NCBI RefSeq assembly: GCF_963677575.1
Contig: NZ_OY782038.1
Location: 3,785,501-3,849,500 of the forward strand
Origin: an uncultured Draconibacterium sp.
GTDB taxonomy: Bacteria > Bacteroidota > Bacteroidia > Bacteroidales > Prolixibacteraceae
Length of the DNA stretch: 64,000 nucleotides
Direction: 5' to 3'
Notes under the pieces: model-generated
Told to the model about the DNA's origin: nothing
What the model saw: only the letters and a program-made list of their open reading frames with translations
Databases searched by the model: none
Part shown: in pieces, positions 42,634-50,608 of the stretch
Layout: each line of letters opens with the position of its first letter
Numbering within the stretch: position 1 is the stretch's first letter
Made by a program: the position numbers and the translations under genes

Positions 42634-43167
42634 ATGACCACTAAAGAGTTTAAAAATACGGTAATTCCATATTCGGTAAAGCTGTATCCAATGTTGTTTC
42701 GTATTCTCAGAAATGAGGAAGAAACGCGCGATGCCTTACAGGATTTGATGCTAAAGTTATGGAGCCGGAAAGACGAGCTGGTAAAGTGCACTAACCAGTC
42801 GGCCTATATAATAACGATGGCGCGAAATTACAGTTTCGACCTGTTGAAAAAGAAAAAACCGCAGGCGATGGATGAAAAGCACGAATACCGGATTTTGAAC
42901 ATGGAAGCCGATGGAACTGACTCTGATACAATTGAACGATACGAAAAGGTAAAACAGGTGATAAAAGATTTGCCGGAGAAATACAGAACGGTTATTGAAT
43001 TACGCGATATTGATGGATTTTCGTTCGACGAGATTAAAGAAATAACCGGTTACGAAGTGCCCAACTTGCGGGTAATTCTCTCGCGGGCCAGGCAAAAGGT
43101 AAAAGAAGAAGTTGAAAAGATTTACGATTATGACACATCAGGAAAATATGCTCGACAAATATTATAG
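42634..43167 (+). CDS. ECF-type RNA polymerase sigma factor
   Basis: A 177-residue sigma-70 family factor. Region 2 is at about 10-80 (VKLYPMLFRILRNEEETRDALQDLMLKLWSRKDEL, SAYIITMARNYSFDLLKKKKP) and region 4 at about 110-165 (VIKDLPEKYRTVIELRDIDGFSFDEIKEITGYEVPNLRVILSRARQKVKEEV). It overlaps the next gene, an apparent anti-sigma factor, by 38 bp in another frame, which points to coupled translation. The targets are presumably this operon, including the DUF4252 gene. It lacks the FecR/SusC partners of the sigma at 2469. Confidence 0.92.
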   Translation: MTTKEFKNTVIPYSVKLYPMLFRILRNEEETRDALQDLMLKLWSRKDELVKCTNQSAYIITMARNYSFDLLKKKKPQAMDEKHEYRILNMEADGTDSDTIERYEKVKQVIKDLPEKYRTVIELRDIDGFSFDEIKEITGYEVPNLRVILSRARQKVKEEVEKIYDYDTSGKYARQIL

Positions 43168-43567
43168 AGGCGAAACTACGTTGGAGGAGGAAAAAGAGCT
43201 GAAAACCGCTGTTTCAGAAAGTAAAACGGAGAGTGCAGAGAAGGATATTTTTTCTTTTTACGAAAATGAAGCGAAGGTTCCGAAAGGATTGGAGGACGAT
43301 CTTTTTGCCGGAATTGAAAAGCAGACGGTTGCAAAGAAAAGCATTCGAATGCAGATGTACTCGGTTATTTCAGCAGCTGCTGTTGTGCTGATTGTACTAA
43401 CAGTTTTCCTTGATGTGAGAAGTAAAAAGCAGACAAAATTGGAAGACCAGTTTTTTGTAATGGAGCAAGCTTTATTCCAGGTATCGGAAAGTTTACAGCC
43501 CGAACCGGAACCCGACGATATGCTTGTTCTTTGGGTTGACGATGATGTGGAAATTATTATAAACTGA
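43130..43567 (+). CDS. Putative membrane anti-sigma factor
   Basis: 145 residues from the ATG at 43130 (alternatives 43112 and 43148). The N-terminal cytoplasmic part is short and acidic (MLDKYYRGETTLEEEKELKTAVSE), the pattern by which Bacteroidota anti-sigma proteins begin. One membrane helix follows (MYSVISAAAVVLIVLTVFLDV) with an acidic periplasmic tail (EQALFQVSESLQPEPEPDDMLVLWVDDDVEIIIN). No named domain is recognised. The role is inferred from the overlap with the sigma gene and the topology. Confidence 0.75.
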   Translation: MTHQENMLDKYYRGETTLEEEKELKTAVSESKTESAEKDIFSFYENEAKVPKGLEDDLFAGIEKQTVAKKSIRMQMYSVISAAAVVLIVLTVFLDVRSKKQTKLEDQFFVMEQALFQVSESLQPEPEPDDMLVLWVDDDVEIIIN

Positions 43568-43656
43568 CAGCGATTTTTTAGTGGTTATTTTAATGTGAAT
43601 CCCAAAACTGATGAGAGAGATTAAAAGGAAAAAGAAACAATTAAAAAGTTAGTGAT

Positions 43657-44625
43657 ATGAAAAAATTAGTATTTATGGTGTTAATGATCGGAATCGTTTT
43701 TCCTGTATTGGCACAGCAGTCTCAGAGCTTGTTCGAGCAGTTAACAGAAAAATATGCCACCCAGGATGGTTTTAGCGCCAGCATGTTAAGCAGCGATATG
43801 TTCGATTTGTACCTGAAAAAGAAAAATATAGATGAGGACTCGGAACTGGCATCAGCTTTGGAAAGTCTGGATAATATTTTGGTGATAAGCCAAAGTCGTT
43901 TTGGAGTAGAACCAAGTGAATTTTTTGGCGATGAAAAACCTGTAAAAAAGGAAAAATCGGGTGATTCGGAATTATTCGAAGATATAATAAAACATTACAA
44001 GCAAAATGGTTATTCGCTATTGAAAACTGAAAAACGTATGGGCGAAGAGGTAAAGGTTTATCTGCAACGAAATGATGGATTGATAACGGCACTTGCTTTA
44101 ATTACAAACTCAAGCAGGTCAACCAGTTTGGTAGAATTGGATGGCGATATTGATCTGGCAACAGTTGCCGACCTGAATAAAGCTCTAAACCTGAGAGGAT
44201 TAGAAAATTTATATAAAATTGATAACTCATCATCAGCTTATTCCCCCGGTGTTGGCAATTACAGGGCATTCGAATTTGATGAAGCCAGACTGGCAGAGAT
44301 TGAAGCCCGGGCGCGAGAAATGGCCGAGCAGGCAAGCTTATCTGATGAGCAAATCGCGAAAATAGAAAAGCAGGCACAAATACAGTTTGAGAAACAGCGC
44401 GAGATGATGGAGAAACAGCGCGAGCTCGTTGAGAAATATGGCCGCCAGCCGATTTTCCTAACTACACCGGGCGATACCAATACGGTTTATTACATCGATG
44501 GTAAAAAGGTAAAAAGCGATGAGGTGAAGGAATTATTGAAGAATAATGAGGTTGAGCGAATTGAGAAAACGAATGAAGATGGTAAAACAGTAATTAAGAT
44601 AGAAACAAAAAAGGCGCTTGAATAA
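43657..44625 (+). CDS. DUF4252 family exported protein
   Basis: A 322-residue exported protein with a signal peptide (KKLVFMVLMIGIVFPVLAQQ), a DUF4252 domain (about 22-185: LFEQLTEKYATQDGFSASMLSSDMFDLYL ... SLVELDGDIDLATVADLNKAL), then an alpha-helical coiled coil (about 215-265, EARLAEIEARAREMAEQASLSDEQIAKIEKQAQ) and a basic tail. DUF4252 proteins occur with small sigma/anti-sigma pairs across Bacteroidota; the function is unknown. The stop codon TAA lies inside the 12-bp target duplication of the IS element, so the gene remains intact but has lost its native terminator. Confidence 0.85.
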   Translation: MKKLVFMVLMIGIVFPVLAQQSQSLFEQLTEKYATQDGFSASMLSSDMFDLYLKKKNIDEDSELASALESLDNILVISQSRFGVEPSEFFGDEKPVKKEKSGDSELFEDIIKHYKQNGYSLLKTEKRMGEEVKVYLQRNDGLITALALITNSSRSTSLVELDGDIDLATVADLNKALNLRGLENLYKIDNSSSAYSPGVGNYRAFEFDEARLAEIEARAREMAEQASLSDEQIAKIEKQAQIQFEKQREMMEKQRELVEKYGRQPIFLTTPGDTNTVYYIDGKKVKSDEVKELLKNNEVERIEKTNEDGKTVIKIETKKALE

Positions 44626-44627
44626 GC
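44616..44627 (+). repeat. Target-site duplication, left copy
   Basis: GCTTGAATAAGC, identical and in the same orientation as 46018-46029. The flanking bases differ on both sides, so the duplication is exactly 12 bp, within the 10-13 bp range usual for the IS4 group. Confidence 0.9.
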
Positions 44628-44660
44628 AGTGGTGGTCGGAAGAAATTCCGACCATTTTTT
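44628..44660 (+). terminator. Inward-facing terminator at the left IS end
   Basis: TGGTCGGAA / TTCCGACCA with GAAA loop, then six T. It now serves as the terminator of the DUF4252 operon. Its T-run overlaps the transposase stop codon. Confidence 0.85.
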
Positions 44661-45876
44661 ATGTTTTAAAAAACAAGCTGGGATCACCGCCACATTGAGT
44701 TACAATCACCGCTATAGCAAGGGTTCGAACCTCCATGACTATTCTTCTTTTGGCAGTTTTGTAACCAATACGATTTGCTTTCTTATAGATTAAAACGAGC
44801 ATGGCTACAATGAGAGTCATGTATATCATTATTTCCATTCCGTTTTTATTTAAAGAAACAAGATGGCTTGTGTTTAATTCTTGTTTCAGAAATCTAAAAA
44901 ATACTTCAATATCCCACCTTCGTCTATACGCATGGGCTATTTCTTTTGTAGAAAGCTCAAAGTCGTTAGATATAAACCAATATTGCTGTCCTTCATCCTC
45001 CTTACTTTCAATAATTACCAACCGAAACTCAGTATCCACTAACTCTTCTCGATAATGGATGTTTCCTTGCTTATTTTTAATAGGCAGCCCGGTATACAAT
45101 TGCACTCTGCTGTCTGTTATTAATGTAGATTCTCCAAAATCAAGTTTTTGACCTTCAGAGATAAGGGATTCTAATTCTATATATTTTCTATGCTCTTTCG
45201 CCCTGCATATAAACCTTATAGAGTTTTGAGTAAAAGTTTTCATTGTTTTTGTTGACTGCAACCCTCTATCAAGTACGTATATACTTTGGTGACTAGCTTC
45301 TTTTTTTACATGACTCAAAACAACTTCGGGCAAAGCGATATCTTCACTGGAATAGCTGGAGTTTGTAAAGGCTTTAAACTCACAGGGCAAAATGCCATCA
45401 AAGGCTACGCTGTACTTTACAGCTTTCTTTCCTACGTTATTAATGCCTTCCATTAACTTGCCAGCAGTATCACTAACAATTGTGCTGTCAACGCGTATCA
45501 GATTATGTTTGTGCCTTTCTGTTTCAATGTAAACAGAAGAAAACTGGTCGTAAATACATTCATAGATTTGCCTAAAATAGCCTGCATCAATTTTTGATAA
45601 TCTTTCAGAGATAGAGCTCCGTCGAACAGTCTCCTTCTTTTCCAGGTCAAACAACAGTTTAAATACCGGATCATTAAAAGTATCTTCTAAAGTACGTTGA
45701 CTTAACTTCTCGTTTTCTAAAATTCCATACAGCAGCAAATAAAACAGCTTTTTACCATGCAGTACTTTGGCATAGTGATCGACCTTCGAGGTAGAAGATA
45801 ACTCCGATAATAGTGCTTCCGGGATAACACTTAAAAGTTGACTGATTTGAATATTGTGTCCTTTAAACATTGACAT
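44659..45876 (-). CDS. IS4-family DDE transposase
   Basis: A 405-residue transposase. The DDE triad regions are visible: first Asp in NLIRVDSTIVSD, second in YVLDRGLQSTKTM, and the IS4-type Y-(2)-R-(3)-E-(6)-K signature AYRRRWDIEVFFRFLKQEL near residue 325, with Glu as the third catalytic residue. An N-terminal helical DUF4372-like region (QISQLLSVIPEALLSELS...VDHYAKVLHGKKLFYLLLYGIL) is typical of the Bacteroidota group. No frameshift or stop is seen, so it should be active. Confidence 0.94.
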   Translation of the reverse strand: MSMFKGHNIQISQLLSVIPEALLSELSSTSKVDHYAKVLHGKKLFYLLLYGILENEKLSQRTLEDTFNDPVFKLLFDLEKKETVRRSSISERLSKIDAGYFRQIYECIYDQFSSVYIETERHKHNLIRVDSTIVSDTAGKLMEGINNVGKKAVKYSVAFDGILPCEFKAFTNSSYSSEDIALPEVVLSHVKKEASHQSIYVLDRGLQSTKTMKTFTQNSIRFICRAKEHRKYIELESLISEGQKLDFGESTLITDSRVQLYTGLPIKNKQGNIHYREELVDTEFRLVIIESKEDEGQQYWFISNDFELSTKEIAHAYRRRWDIEVFFRFLKQELNTSHLVSLNKNGMEIMIYMTLIVAMLVLIYKKANRIGYKTAKRRIVMEVRTLAIAVIVTQCGGDPSLFFKT

Positions 45877-45984
45877 ATATTATCTTTTGATTATATTAAA
45901 TATAACATATATTATGACCAAATGCAAATATAATGTATTGTCGTTTAGTTGTTTATGTGTTCTTTCAGAAGAGATAAGATACAA

Positions 45985-46011
45985 AAAAAGTCGGAAGAAA
46001 ATCTTCCGACC
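45985..46011 (-). terminator. Inward-facing terminator at the right IS end
   Basis: On the minus strand GTCGGAAGA / TCTTCCGAC with a TTT loop, then seven T. It stops transcripts coming from the mscS-like gene before they reach the transposase. Confidence 0.85.
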
Positions 46012-46017
46012 ATGACT

Positions 46018-46029
46018 GCTTGAATAAGC
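46018..46029 (+). repeat. Target-site duplication, right copy
   Basis: GCTTGAATAAGC, partner of 44616-44627. It is followed by GCCTTTTT, the other half of the interrupted terminator. Confidence 0.9.
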
Positions 46030-46054
46030 GCCTTTTTCTTTGCTGTATACTTTT

Positions 46055-46870
46055 TTATTTCTGAACGTGTACATCCATTTGCGGGAAAGGAATATTGAGA
46101 CCCTCTTTATCAAATGTTTTGTATACTTTTTCGGTAAGGTCGAAATAAATGCCCCAGTAATTGGCGGCTTCGGCCCAAACACGAACCACTAAATTAACCG
46201 AACTGTCGGCCAATTCGCTAACTGCAATAAAAGGCTCGGCCGGATCATTAATAATTCTTTCGTCGGCTTTAATAAGCGTCATTAATACTTCCTTGGCTTT
46301 ATCAACGTCATCGCCGTAAGCAATGCCAAAAGTTAAATCTACACGGCGTTTGGGCTCCGTAGAAAAGTTGGTCATCGATCCGGTTGATAATCCTCCATTT
46401 GGAATGATAATCGTTTTATTATCAGGTGTTTTAAGTATCGTGTTAAAGACCTGAATCTCGCTAACAATTCCTGCGTGTCCCTGTGCACTTATAAAATTTC
46501 CCACCTTGAATGGTTTGAAAATCAAGATCATTACACCGCCGGCAAAATTCGATAAAGTGCCCGAAAAAGCCATCCCTACAGCTAAACCGGCGGCACCTAA
46601 AATGGCTATGAACGATGTCATTTGAACACCCATCATTCCAATAACAGCAATCCACAGCATGGCTTTTAAGCCAATTCCGATCAGGCTGTTTAGAAAGCCC
46701 CGAAGAGATGGATCTACATTTTGTTTCTCAAAGCGTTTACGTACGGCGCTTCTGATTACTGAAATAATCCATAAGCCAATAATAAGAGTGATGATTGCCC
46801 CAATTAATTTGGGACCATAAGTCATTACTAAATCGTAAATTTTTTCGGATAAATTAGTTACTTCTTCCAT
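46055..46870 (-). CDS. MscS-family small-conductance mechanosensitive channel
   Basis: A 271-residue channel that releases solutes on hypo-osmotic shock. Three membrane helices cover the first 120 residues; the pore helix is GAAGLAVGMAFSGTLSNFAGGVMILIFKPFKVGNFI, followed by the MscS beta domain (AQGHAGIVSEIQVFNTILKTPDNKTIIIPNGGLSTGSMTNFST) and the alpha/beta C-terminus ending FPQMDVHVQK. The start ATG at 46870 (MEEVTNLSEKIYDLV) is chosen over a TTG at 46906. The IS element sits 38 bp past its stop and split its original terminator. Confidence 0.93.
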   Translation of the reverse strand: MEEVTNLSEKIYDLVMTYGPKLIGAIITLIIGLWIISVIRSAVRKRFEKQNVDPSLRGFLNSLIGIGLKAMLWIAVIGMMGVQMTSFIAILGAAGLAVGMAFSGTLSNFAGGVMILIFKPFKVGNFISAQGHAGIVSEIQVFNTILKTPDNKTIIIPNGGLSTGSMTNFSTEPKRRVDLTFGIAYGDDVDKAKEVLMTLIKADERIINDPAEPFIAVSELADSSVNLVVRVWAEAANYWGIYFDLTEKVYKTFDKEGLNIPFPQMDVHVQK

Positions 46871-46928
46871 TTTGTTTGGTATTTTAATTTTTTGTAAAAG
46901 ATACAAACTTTCATCTTAAATGTTCAAA

Positions 46929-46965
46929 TAAAAAAGGGACTCAACTATTTTGAATCCCCTTTTTT
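46929..46965 (-). terminator. Terminator between the ACP-like gene and mscS
   Basis: GGGATTCAA / TTGAGTCCC on the minus strand (one G-T pair), AATAG loop, flanked by A and T runs on both sides, so it can work in either direction. Confidence 0.75.
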
Positions 46966-46985
46966 GTAATTACTGTTGTAATAGC

Positions 46986-47252
46986 CTAATTCCTTGAATA
47001 AACCAATTCTCCACGTAAGTACAGGAGCGTATCGTTTACATTCGAAAAACTATTCAGCATCTCATCATTAATCCGTATGTTGAAGATGCGTTCTAAATAG
47101 TGAATAAAAATTGTCCAATCAATGTTGTCGAAATTAAGATCCTCATAAAACGAGGCGGTCAAACAAATGTTATCTCTGTTAACACCTGTTTTTCGCAATA
47201 CCCGGTAGAGGTTTCTTCGTAGCGACTTTTCTGTAACTGTTTCTGTTTCCAT
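46986..47252 (-). CDS. Acyl-carrier-protein-like protein without the phosphopantetheine serine
   Basis: An 88-residue acidic helical protein with an ACP-like core: LTASFYEDLNFDNIDWTIFIHYLERIFNIRINDEMLNSFSNVNDTLLYL. It aligns by eye with F-x-EDL-x-x-DSLD-x-VEL-x-x-x-LE-x-x-F-x-x-x-I-x-DE of true ACPs. At the attachment site the DSL motif is D42-N43-I44, so Ser is replaced by Asn and the cofactor cannot be attached. The role may be structural or regulatory. The neighbours (mscS, acetyltransferase) give no pathway. I am fairly sure of the fold and unsure of any function. Confidence 0.65.
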   Translation of the reverse strand: METETVTEKSLRRNLYRVLRKTGVNRDNICLTASFYEDLNFDNIDWTIFIHYLERIFNIRINDEMLNSFSNVNDTLLYLRGELVYSRN

Positions 47253-47397
47253 TGTATCTGTTTAAAATTCGAACAAATGAATTTACGGGTCAAATATATA
47301 AATTTTCAATGAGTTCGTATTACTTTATGGCTAACAATCTGCATTATAACCATTGTTTTACATTAATACTGACATGGGAAACTGATGAAAGTTGCAG

Positions 47398-47937
47398 CTA
47401 ATCTATAATTTCGTGTTTCAGCTTGCTGTAAATTTTAAGATTCACATAACCGGTATTGTGGTGTTCTCCCTGGCGCTCAGTGCCTTCGTAAACAAATCCA
47501 AGTTTCAGTGGAATTTTCTCGCTTTGTGAATTTTCTTCTGCTACTTTAATCTGTATGCGGTTCATCTTTTGTTTCTGAAAAGCAAAACGCATGAGTTTTT
47601 CAACGCAAGTAGTTACAATACCTTTTCCCTGCATTTTTTCGGCCAGCCAGTAACCGAGTTCGGTTTTTCGGTTTACCCAATCGGTGTCTTTAAAACCAAT
47701 TAAACCGGCAAATTCTTCGTTGTACCAAATGGTGTAAACCAGATCGCTTTTGTTGCCGCTTTGGGTAATGCTGGCAATAAAAGCCTGCGTATCTTCAATT
47801 TTGCTGGTGTATTGCACAAACGGAAGCCATTTTTTCAGGTATTCGCGATCGCGGTCAATGGTTTGAAATACAATCTCTGCCATCGACGAATTAATCAGTT
47901 CGAGCCTGATTTTGTGGTTTACCCTAATATGTTCCAT
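47398..47937 (-). CDS. GNAT family N-acetyltransferase (RimJ/RimL-like)
   Basis: A 179-residue acetyl-CoA-dependent N-acetyltransferase of the RimL type. Seen are YTIWYNEEFAGLIGFKDTDWVNRKTELGYWLAEKMQGKGIVTTCVEKLMRFAFQ (beta4 and the pyrophosphate loop with QGKGI for the Q/RxxGxG/A motif), MNRIQIKVAEENSQSEKIPLKLGFVYEGTERQGE (beta5 and alpha4) and the C-terminal strand. Ribosomal-protein or small-molecule amine substrates are both possible. Its start overlaps the end of the preceding lipoprotein gene by 14 bp, so translation is coupled. Confidence 0.88.
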   Translation of the reverse strand: MEHIRVNHKIRLELINSSMAEIVFQTIDRDREYLKKWLPFVQYTSKIEDTQAFIASITQSGNKSDLVYTIWYNEEFAGLIGFKDTDWVNRKTELGYWLAEKMQGKGIVTTCVEKLMRFAFQKQKMNRIQIKVAEENSQSEKIPLKLGFVYEGTERQGEHHNTGYVNLKIYSKLKHEIID

Positions 47938-48826
47938 AGCTGAGTTTATTTAAATCGAACAGAAAAACCTGCTGATTGTGGCTTCGCGTTTTTTCGCACG
48001 AAACCAAAATGCTGTCGTTGCTTAAAAAACAAATGCCTTCGGTTTGGGCACCGTCAATTCCTTCCAGTTTAATATTCCGGCTTTTTCCTTCAAAAAAGCG
48101 ATCTTCCGGAAAGTCAGAAAACAACCAGATAAACGACTGGTAATTTTCGTAACCTACCAGCGCCAGCGTTTTATTATCGGGGCTGATATCGGCTCCGGTT
48201 ATCAGGCATTTTACGTTAAATGTATCGCTTGGAGTTATTTCGTACTCTCCCTTTTTTGTGGGTAATTCGTATTGCCAGGTAGTTCCATCGCGCCAGTTTT
48301 TGCTAAAAAGGTACAGTTTGTCTTTAAAAGCTACCATGGCTTCGCAATCATACGGCGTGGTTTTATCCGAAAATGAAAAGCGATCCTGATCGGTATATTC
48401 AAATTCGATGTCTTTTACATCAACTTTTTGCTCTTCTTTATCCGAGATGTCTTTCTTCTTAATCTTATATATGCGGAGGTTGTCGCGGTTTCCATTGTTG
48501 TTGCCAAAATCGCCAACAAAAATGTGTTCATCGTTTTGTGTAATCGATTCCCAATCTTTGTTTTTGGCGCCGTTGAGCTCAATTTCGTACTTAATTTTCC
48601 CCGATTTTTTAAAGCCATACAATTCATTTTTGCCGCCACTGTCGTTAAATCCCCAAAAATGATCATTGAAAATCATCAATCCCGATATTTCATTTAATTT
48701 ATCCGCAACTTCAGGAATAAATTCTTCGGCCTGCAATTGTGCAATTGTGCTGACTTCTTCTTTCTCGGGGCTTGAACACGAAAAAAACACGAACATTAAA
48801 AAAAGGCAGGAGTGAATGTTTATCAT
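47924..48826 (-). CDS. Predicted beta-propeller lipoprotein
   Basis: A 300-residue lipoprotein (signal HSCLFLMFVFFSC, then SSPEKEE). The repeats resemble the SdiA-regulated/esterase-like phytase propellers of Bacteroidota: NEISGLMIFNDHFWGFNDSGGKNELYGFKKSG, DWESITQNDEHIFVGDFGNNNGNRDNLRIYKI, YDCEAMVAFKDKLYLFSKNW, TGADISPDNKTLALVGYENYQSFIWLF, GAQTEGICFLSNDSILVSCEKT. The repeated ISGL, DxES, DCEAM and GxQTEGIC motifs fit a propeller with a central acidic site, possibly for a metal or phosphate ester. The reaction is unknown. It is the first gene of a pair with the acetyltransferase. Confidence 0.75.
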   Translation of the reverse strand: MINIHSCLFLMFVFFSCSSPEKEEVSTIAQLQAEEFIPEVADKLNEISGLMIFNDHFWGFNDSGGKNELYGFKKSGKIKYEIELNGAKNKDWESITQNDEHIFVGDFGNNNGNRDNLRIYKIKKKDISDKEEQKVDVKDIEFEYTDQDRFSFSDKTTPYDCEAMVAFKDKLYLFSKNWRDGTTWQYELPTKKGEYEITPSDTFNVKCLITGADISPDNKTLALVGYENYQSFIWLFSDFPEDRFFEGKSRNIKLEGIDGAQTEGICFLSNDSILVSCEKTRSHNQQVFLFDLNKLSYGTY

Positions 48827-48972
48827 CTTTTTATCTTTACGGGAATTTTATAATGTCAAAATAAGGAAATTAAAAACGAATGAAGAAACGAGCAACTGAA
48901 AATTTTATGCAACTGAAAATTCTTATTGGCGAGTTACATGAGTTACCATTGAAAATAAACCATAATAAACGA

Positions 48973-49791
48973 ATGAAATTAATTGTTTTAATATTAATTG
49001 CTTTTGTAGGAGTAGGAATTTCGTGTACCAATGGCAAACAGCGCAACGAGCAAGAACTGGTTGTAATTTCAACCGATTTTGGCGAAATAAAATTGAAATT
49101 GTACGACGATACGCCGGAACACAAACAGAATTTTCTAAAACTGATTGACGAAGGTTATTACGATGGAACGCTTTTTCATCGTGTGATGGAAAACTTTATG
49201 ATACAGGGAGGCGATCCGGACTCAAAAAATGCAGCACCCGGCGCTCGTTTGGGAGGCGGAAATCCCGGATACACTATTCCGGCAGAAATCCTGCCGCAGC
49301 ATTTTCATAAGAAAGGAGCTTTAGCTGCAGCACGTCGTGGCGGCCCGTCGAATCCTGAGAAACGATCGAGTGGATCGCAGTTTTATATTGTGCAGGGCGA
49401 AGTTTTTACACCCGGAAAACTCGACACCATGGAAATGATGTTGAACAGCCGCGCCAAAAATGAATTTTTGCAGGAGAAATTTGCTGAAGCAAAAACGAAA
49501 TTAGACGAATACCGAAAAAATAACGATCAGGACGGTTTCAATATTTTTGTTGCTGAACTGCGTGCTTCTGCCGATAGTGCTTGGACAGAGCAGCCAAAAT
49601 TTTTGTTTACCGATGACCAGCGCAAGGCATACACTACCATTGGCGGTTATCCTTCGTTAGATGGAGAGTACACTGTTTTTGGCGAGGTTGTTGAGGGATT
49701 GGATGTTTTGGATAAGATCGCGGCCGTTGAAACGGATCAGTACGATCGCCCGAAAACGGATATAAAAATGGAAATAAAACGCACAAAATAG
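48973..49791 (+). CDS. Cyclophilin-type peptidylprolyl isomerase lipoprotein (first of three)
   Basis: 272 residues from the ATG at 48973. It has a lipoprotein signal (KLIVLILIAFVGVGISC) and a cyclophilin domain: TDFGEIKLKLYDDTPEHKQNFLKLIDEGYYDGTLFHRVMENFMIQGGDP (the FHRV and QGGD catalytic motifs), SSGSQFYIVQG and YTVFGEVVEGLDVLDKI. Between the last two blocks is an insert of about 65 helical residues (LDTMEMMLNSRAKNEFLQEKFAEAKTKLDEY) that separates this family from classic PpiA. It catalyses prolyl isomerisation on envelope proteins. The upstream start would add an unrelated stretch before the signal peptide. Confidence 0.92.
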   Translation: MKLIVLILIAFVGVGISCTNGKQRNEQELVVISTDFGEIKLKLYDDTPEHKQNFLKLIDEGYYDGTLFHRVMENFMIQGGDPDSKNAAPGARLGGGNPGYTIPAEILPQHFHKKGALAAARRGGPSNPEKRSSGSQFYIVQGEVFTPGKLDTMEMMLNSRAKNEFLQEKFAEAKTKLDEYRKNNDQDGFNIFVAELRASADSAWTEQPKFLFTDDQRKAYTTIGGYPSLDGEYTVFGEVVEGLDVLDKIAAVETDQYDRPKTDIKMEIKRTK

Positions 49792-49794
49792 TTT

Positions 49795-50604
49795 ATGCTT
49801 AAAACCGGATTATTAATTGTATTTATTTGTTTGTTAGGTGTTTCAGCTTCTGCACAATCGCATGTTGTTGAGATTTCGACCAATTACGGCGATATGCGTT
49901 TCAAACTTTATGACGACACGCCAAAACATCGAGACGCTTTTATCGAATTGGCCAACGAAGGTTATTACGATGGCACGTTGTTTTACCGTGTTATTGAATA
50001 TTTTCTGATCCAGGGCGGATCTAAAAGTTCGCGTAACGCACCTCCGGGAAAACGCATCGGTTATGGCGACCCGGACAAAACTGTTGACGACGAAATTCTG
50101 AAGCACTATTTTCATAAAAAAGGATCGCTTTGCGCGCCCCGCCAGCCCGATGAGGTAAACCCGTTTAAGCAGTCGGATATTTCGCAGTTTTTTATTGTAA
50201 AAGGAAGCGTGCATACCAGCGGTGCTTTGGATACAATGGAGTTGGCTGTAAATGTTCCTATTCGGAAAAAGATTGTAGAAAAGTATATGACGCCCGAAGT
50301 TCGGGAGCAGCTGAAACAGTTAAAGGAAGAGAAAAAGGTGAAGGAATTCAGAGAACTTGCCGGCGAAATAAAAGCCGACATTGAAACCGATTACAATCTG
50401 AATCCCAATACGCTTGAATTTACCGATGCTCAGCGTGAAGCTTATACTACTGTTGGCGGTTATCCGGAGCTGGATGGTAAATACACCATTTTTGGCGAGT
50501 GCATTTCGGGTTTTGATGTAATTGATAAAATTGCAGCCCTAAAAACCGACAGCAATAACCGGCCGTATAACGATGTGAAAATCAAAGTGAATGTGATTAA
50601 GTAG
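49795..50604 (+). CDS. Cyclophilin-type peptidylprolyl isomerase (second of three)
   Basis: 269 residues, a paralogue of the upstream gene with a cleavable signal peptide (LKTGLLIVFICLLGVSASAQ) rather than a lipobox. The cyclophilin core is present but changed: FYRVIEYFLIQGGSKS (the FHRV His replaced by Tyr), QFFIVKGSVHT and YTIFGECISGFDVIDKI, with the same helical insert. The catalytic Arg of F-x-R-V is retained. It starts 3 bp after the first cyclophilin gene and ends 4 bp before the third. Confidence 0.9.
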   Translation: MLKTGLLIVFICLLGVSASAQSHVVEISTNYGDMRFKLYDDTPKHRDAFIELANEGYYDGTLFYRVIEYFLIQGGSKSSRNAPPGKRIGYGDPDKTVDDEILKHYFHKKGSLCAPRQPDEVNPFKQSDISQFFIVKGSVHTSGALDTMELAVNVPIRKKIVEKYMTPEVREQLKQLKEEKKVKEFRELAGEIKADIETDYNLNPNTLEFTDAQREAYTTVGGYPELDGKYTIFGECISGFDVIDKIAALKTDSNNRPYNDVKIKVNVIK

Positions 50605-50608
50605 TGTT

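Larger units (their letters stand above)
44628..46017 (-). mobile_element. Complete IS4-family insertion sequence, 1390 bp
   Basis: The element is bounded by 16-bp terminal inverted repeats matching at 14 positions (AGTGGTGGTCGGAAGA at the left, AGTCATGGTCGGAAGA read inward from the right) and by the 12-bp duplication GCTTGAATAAGC. It encodes one intact transposase. Just inside each end is a perfect hairpin with a T-run facing inward, so read-through from either neighbour would stop at the border. The intact transposase and exact duplication indicate a recent, possibly active, insertion. Confidence 0.93.

Noticed and set aside
44633..44660. Hairpin taken at first as the native terminator of the DUF4252 operon
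   Set aside because: It lies inside the IS terminal repeat, with a mirror version at the other end; the native terminator is the palindrome interrupted by the IS.
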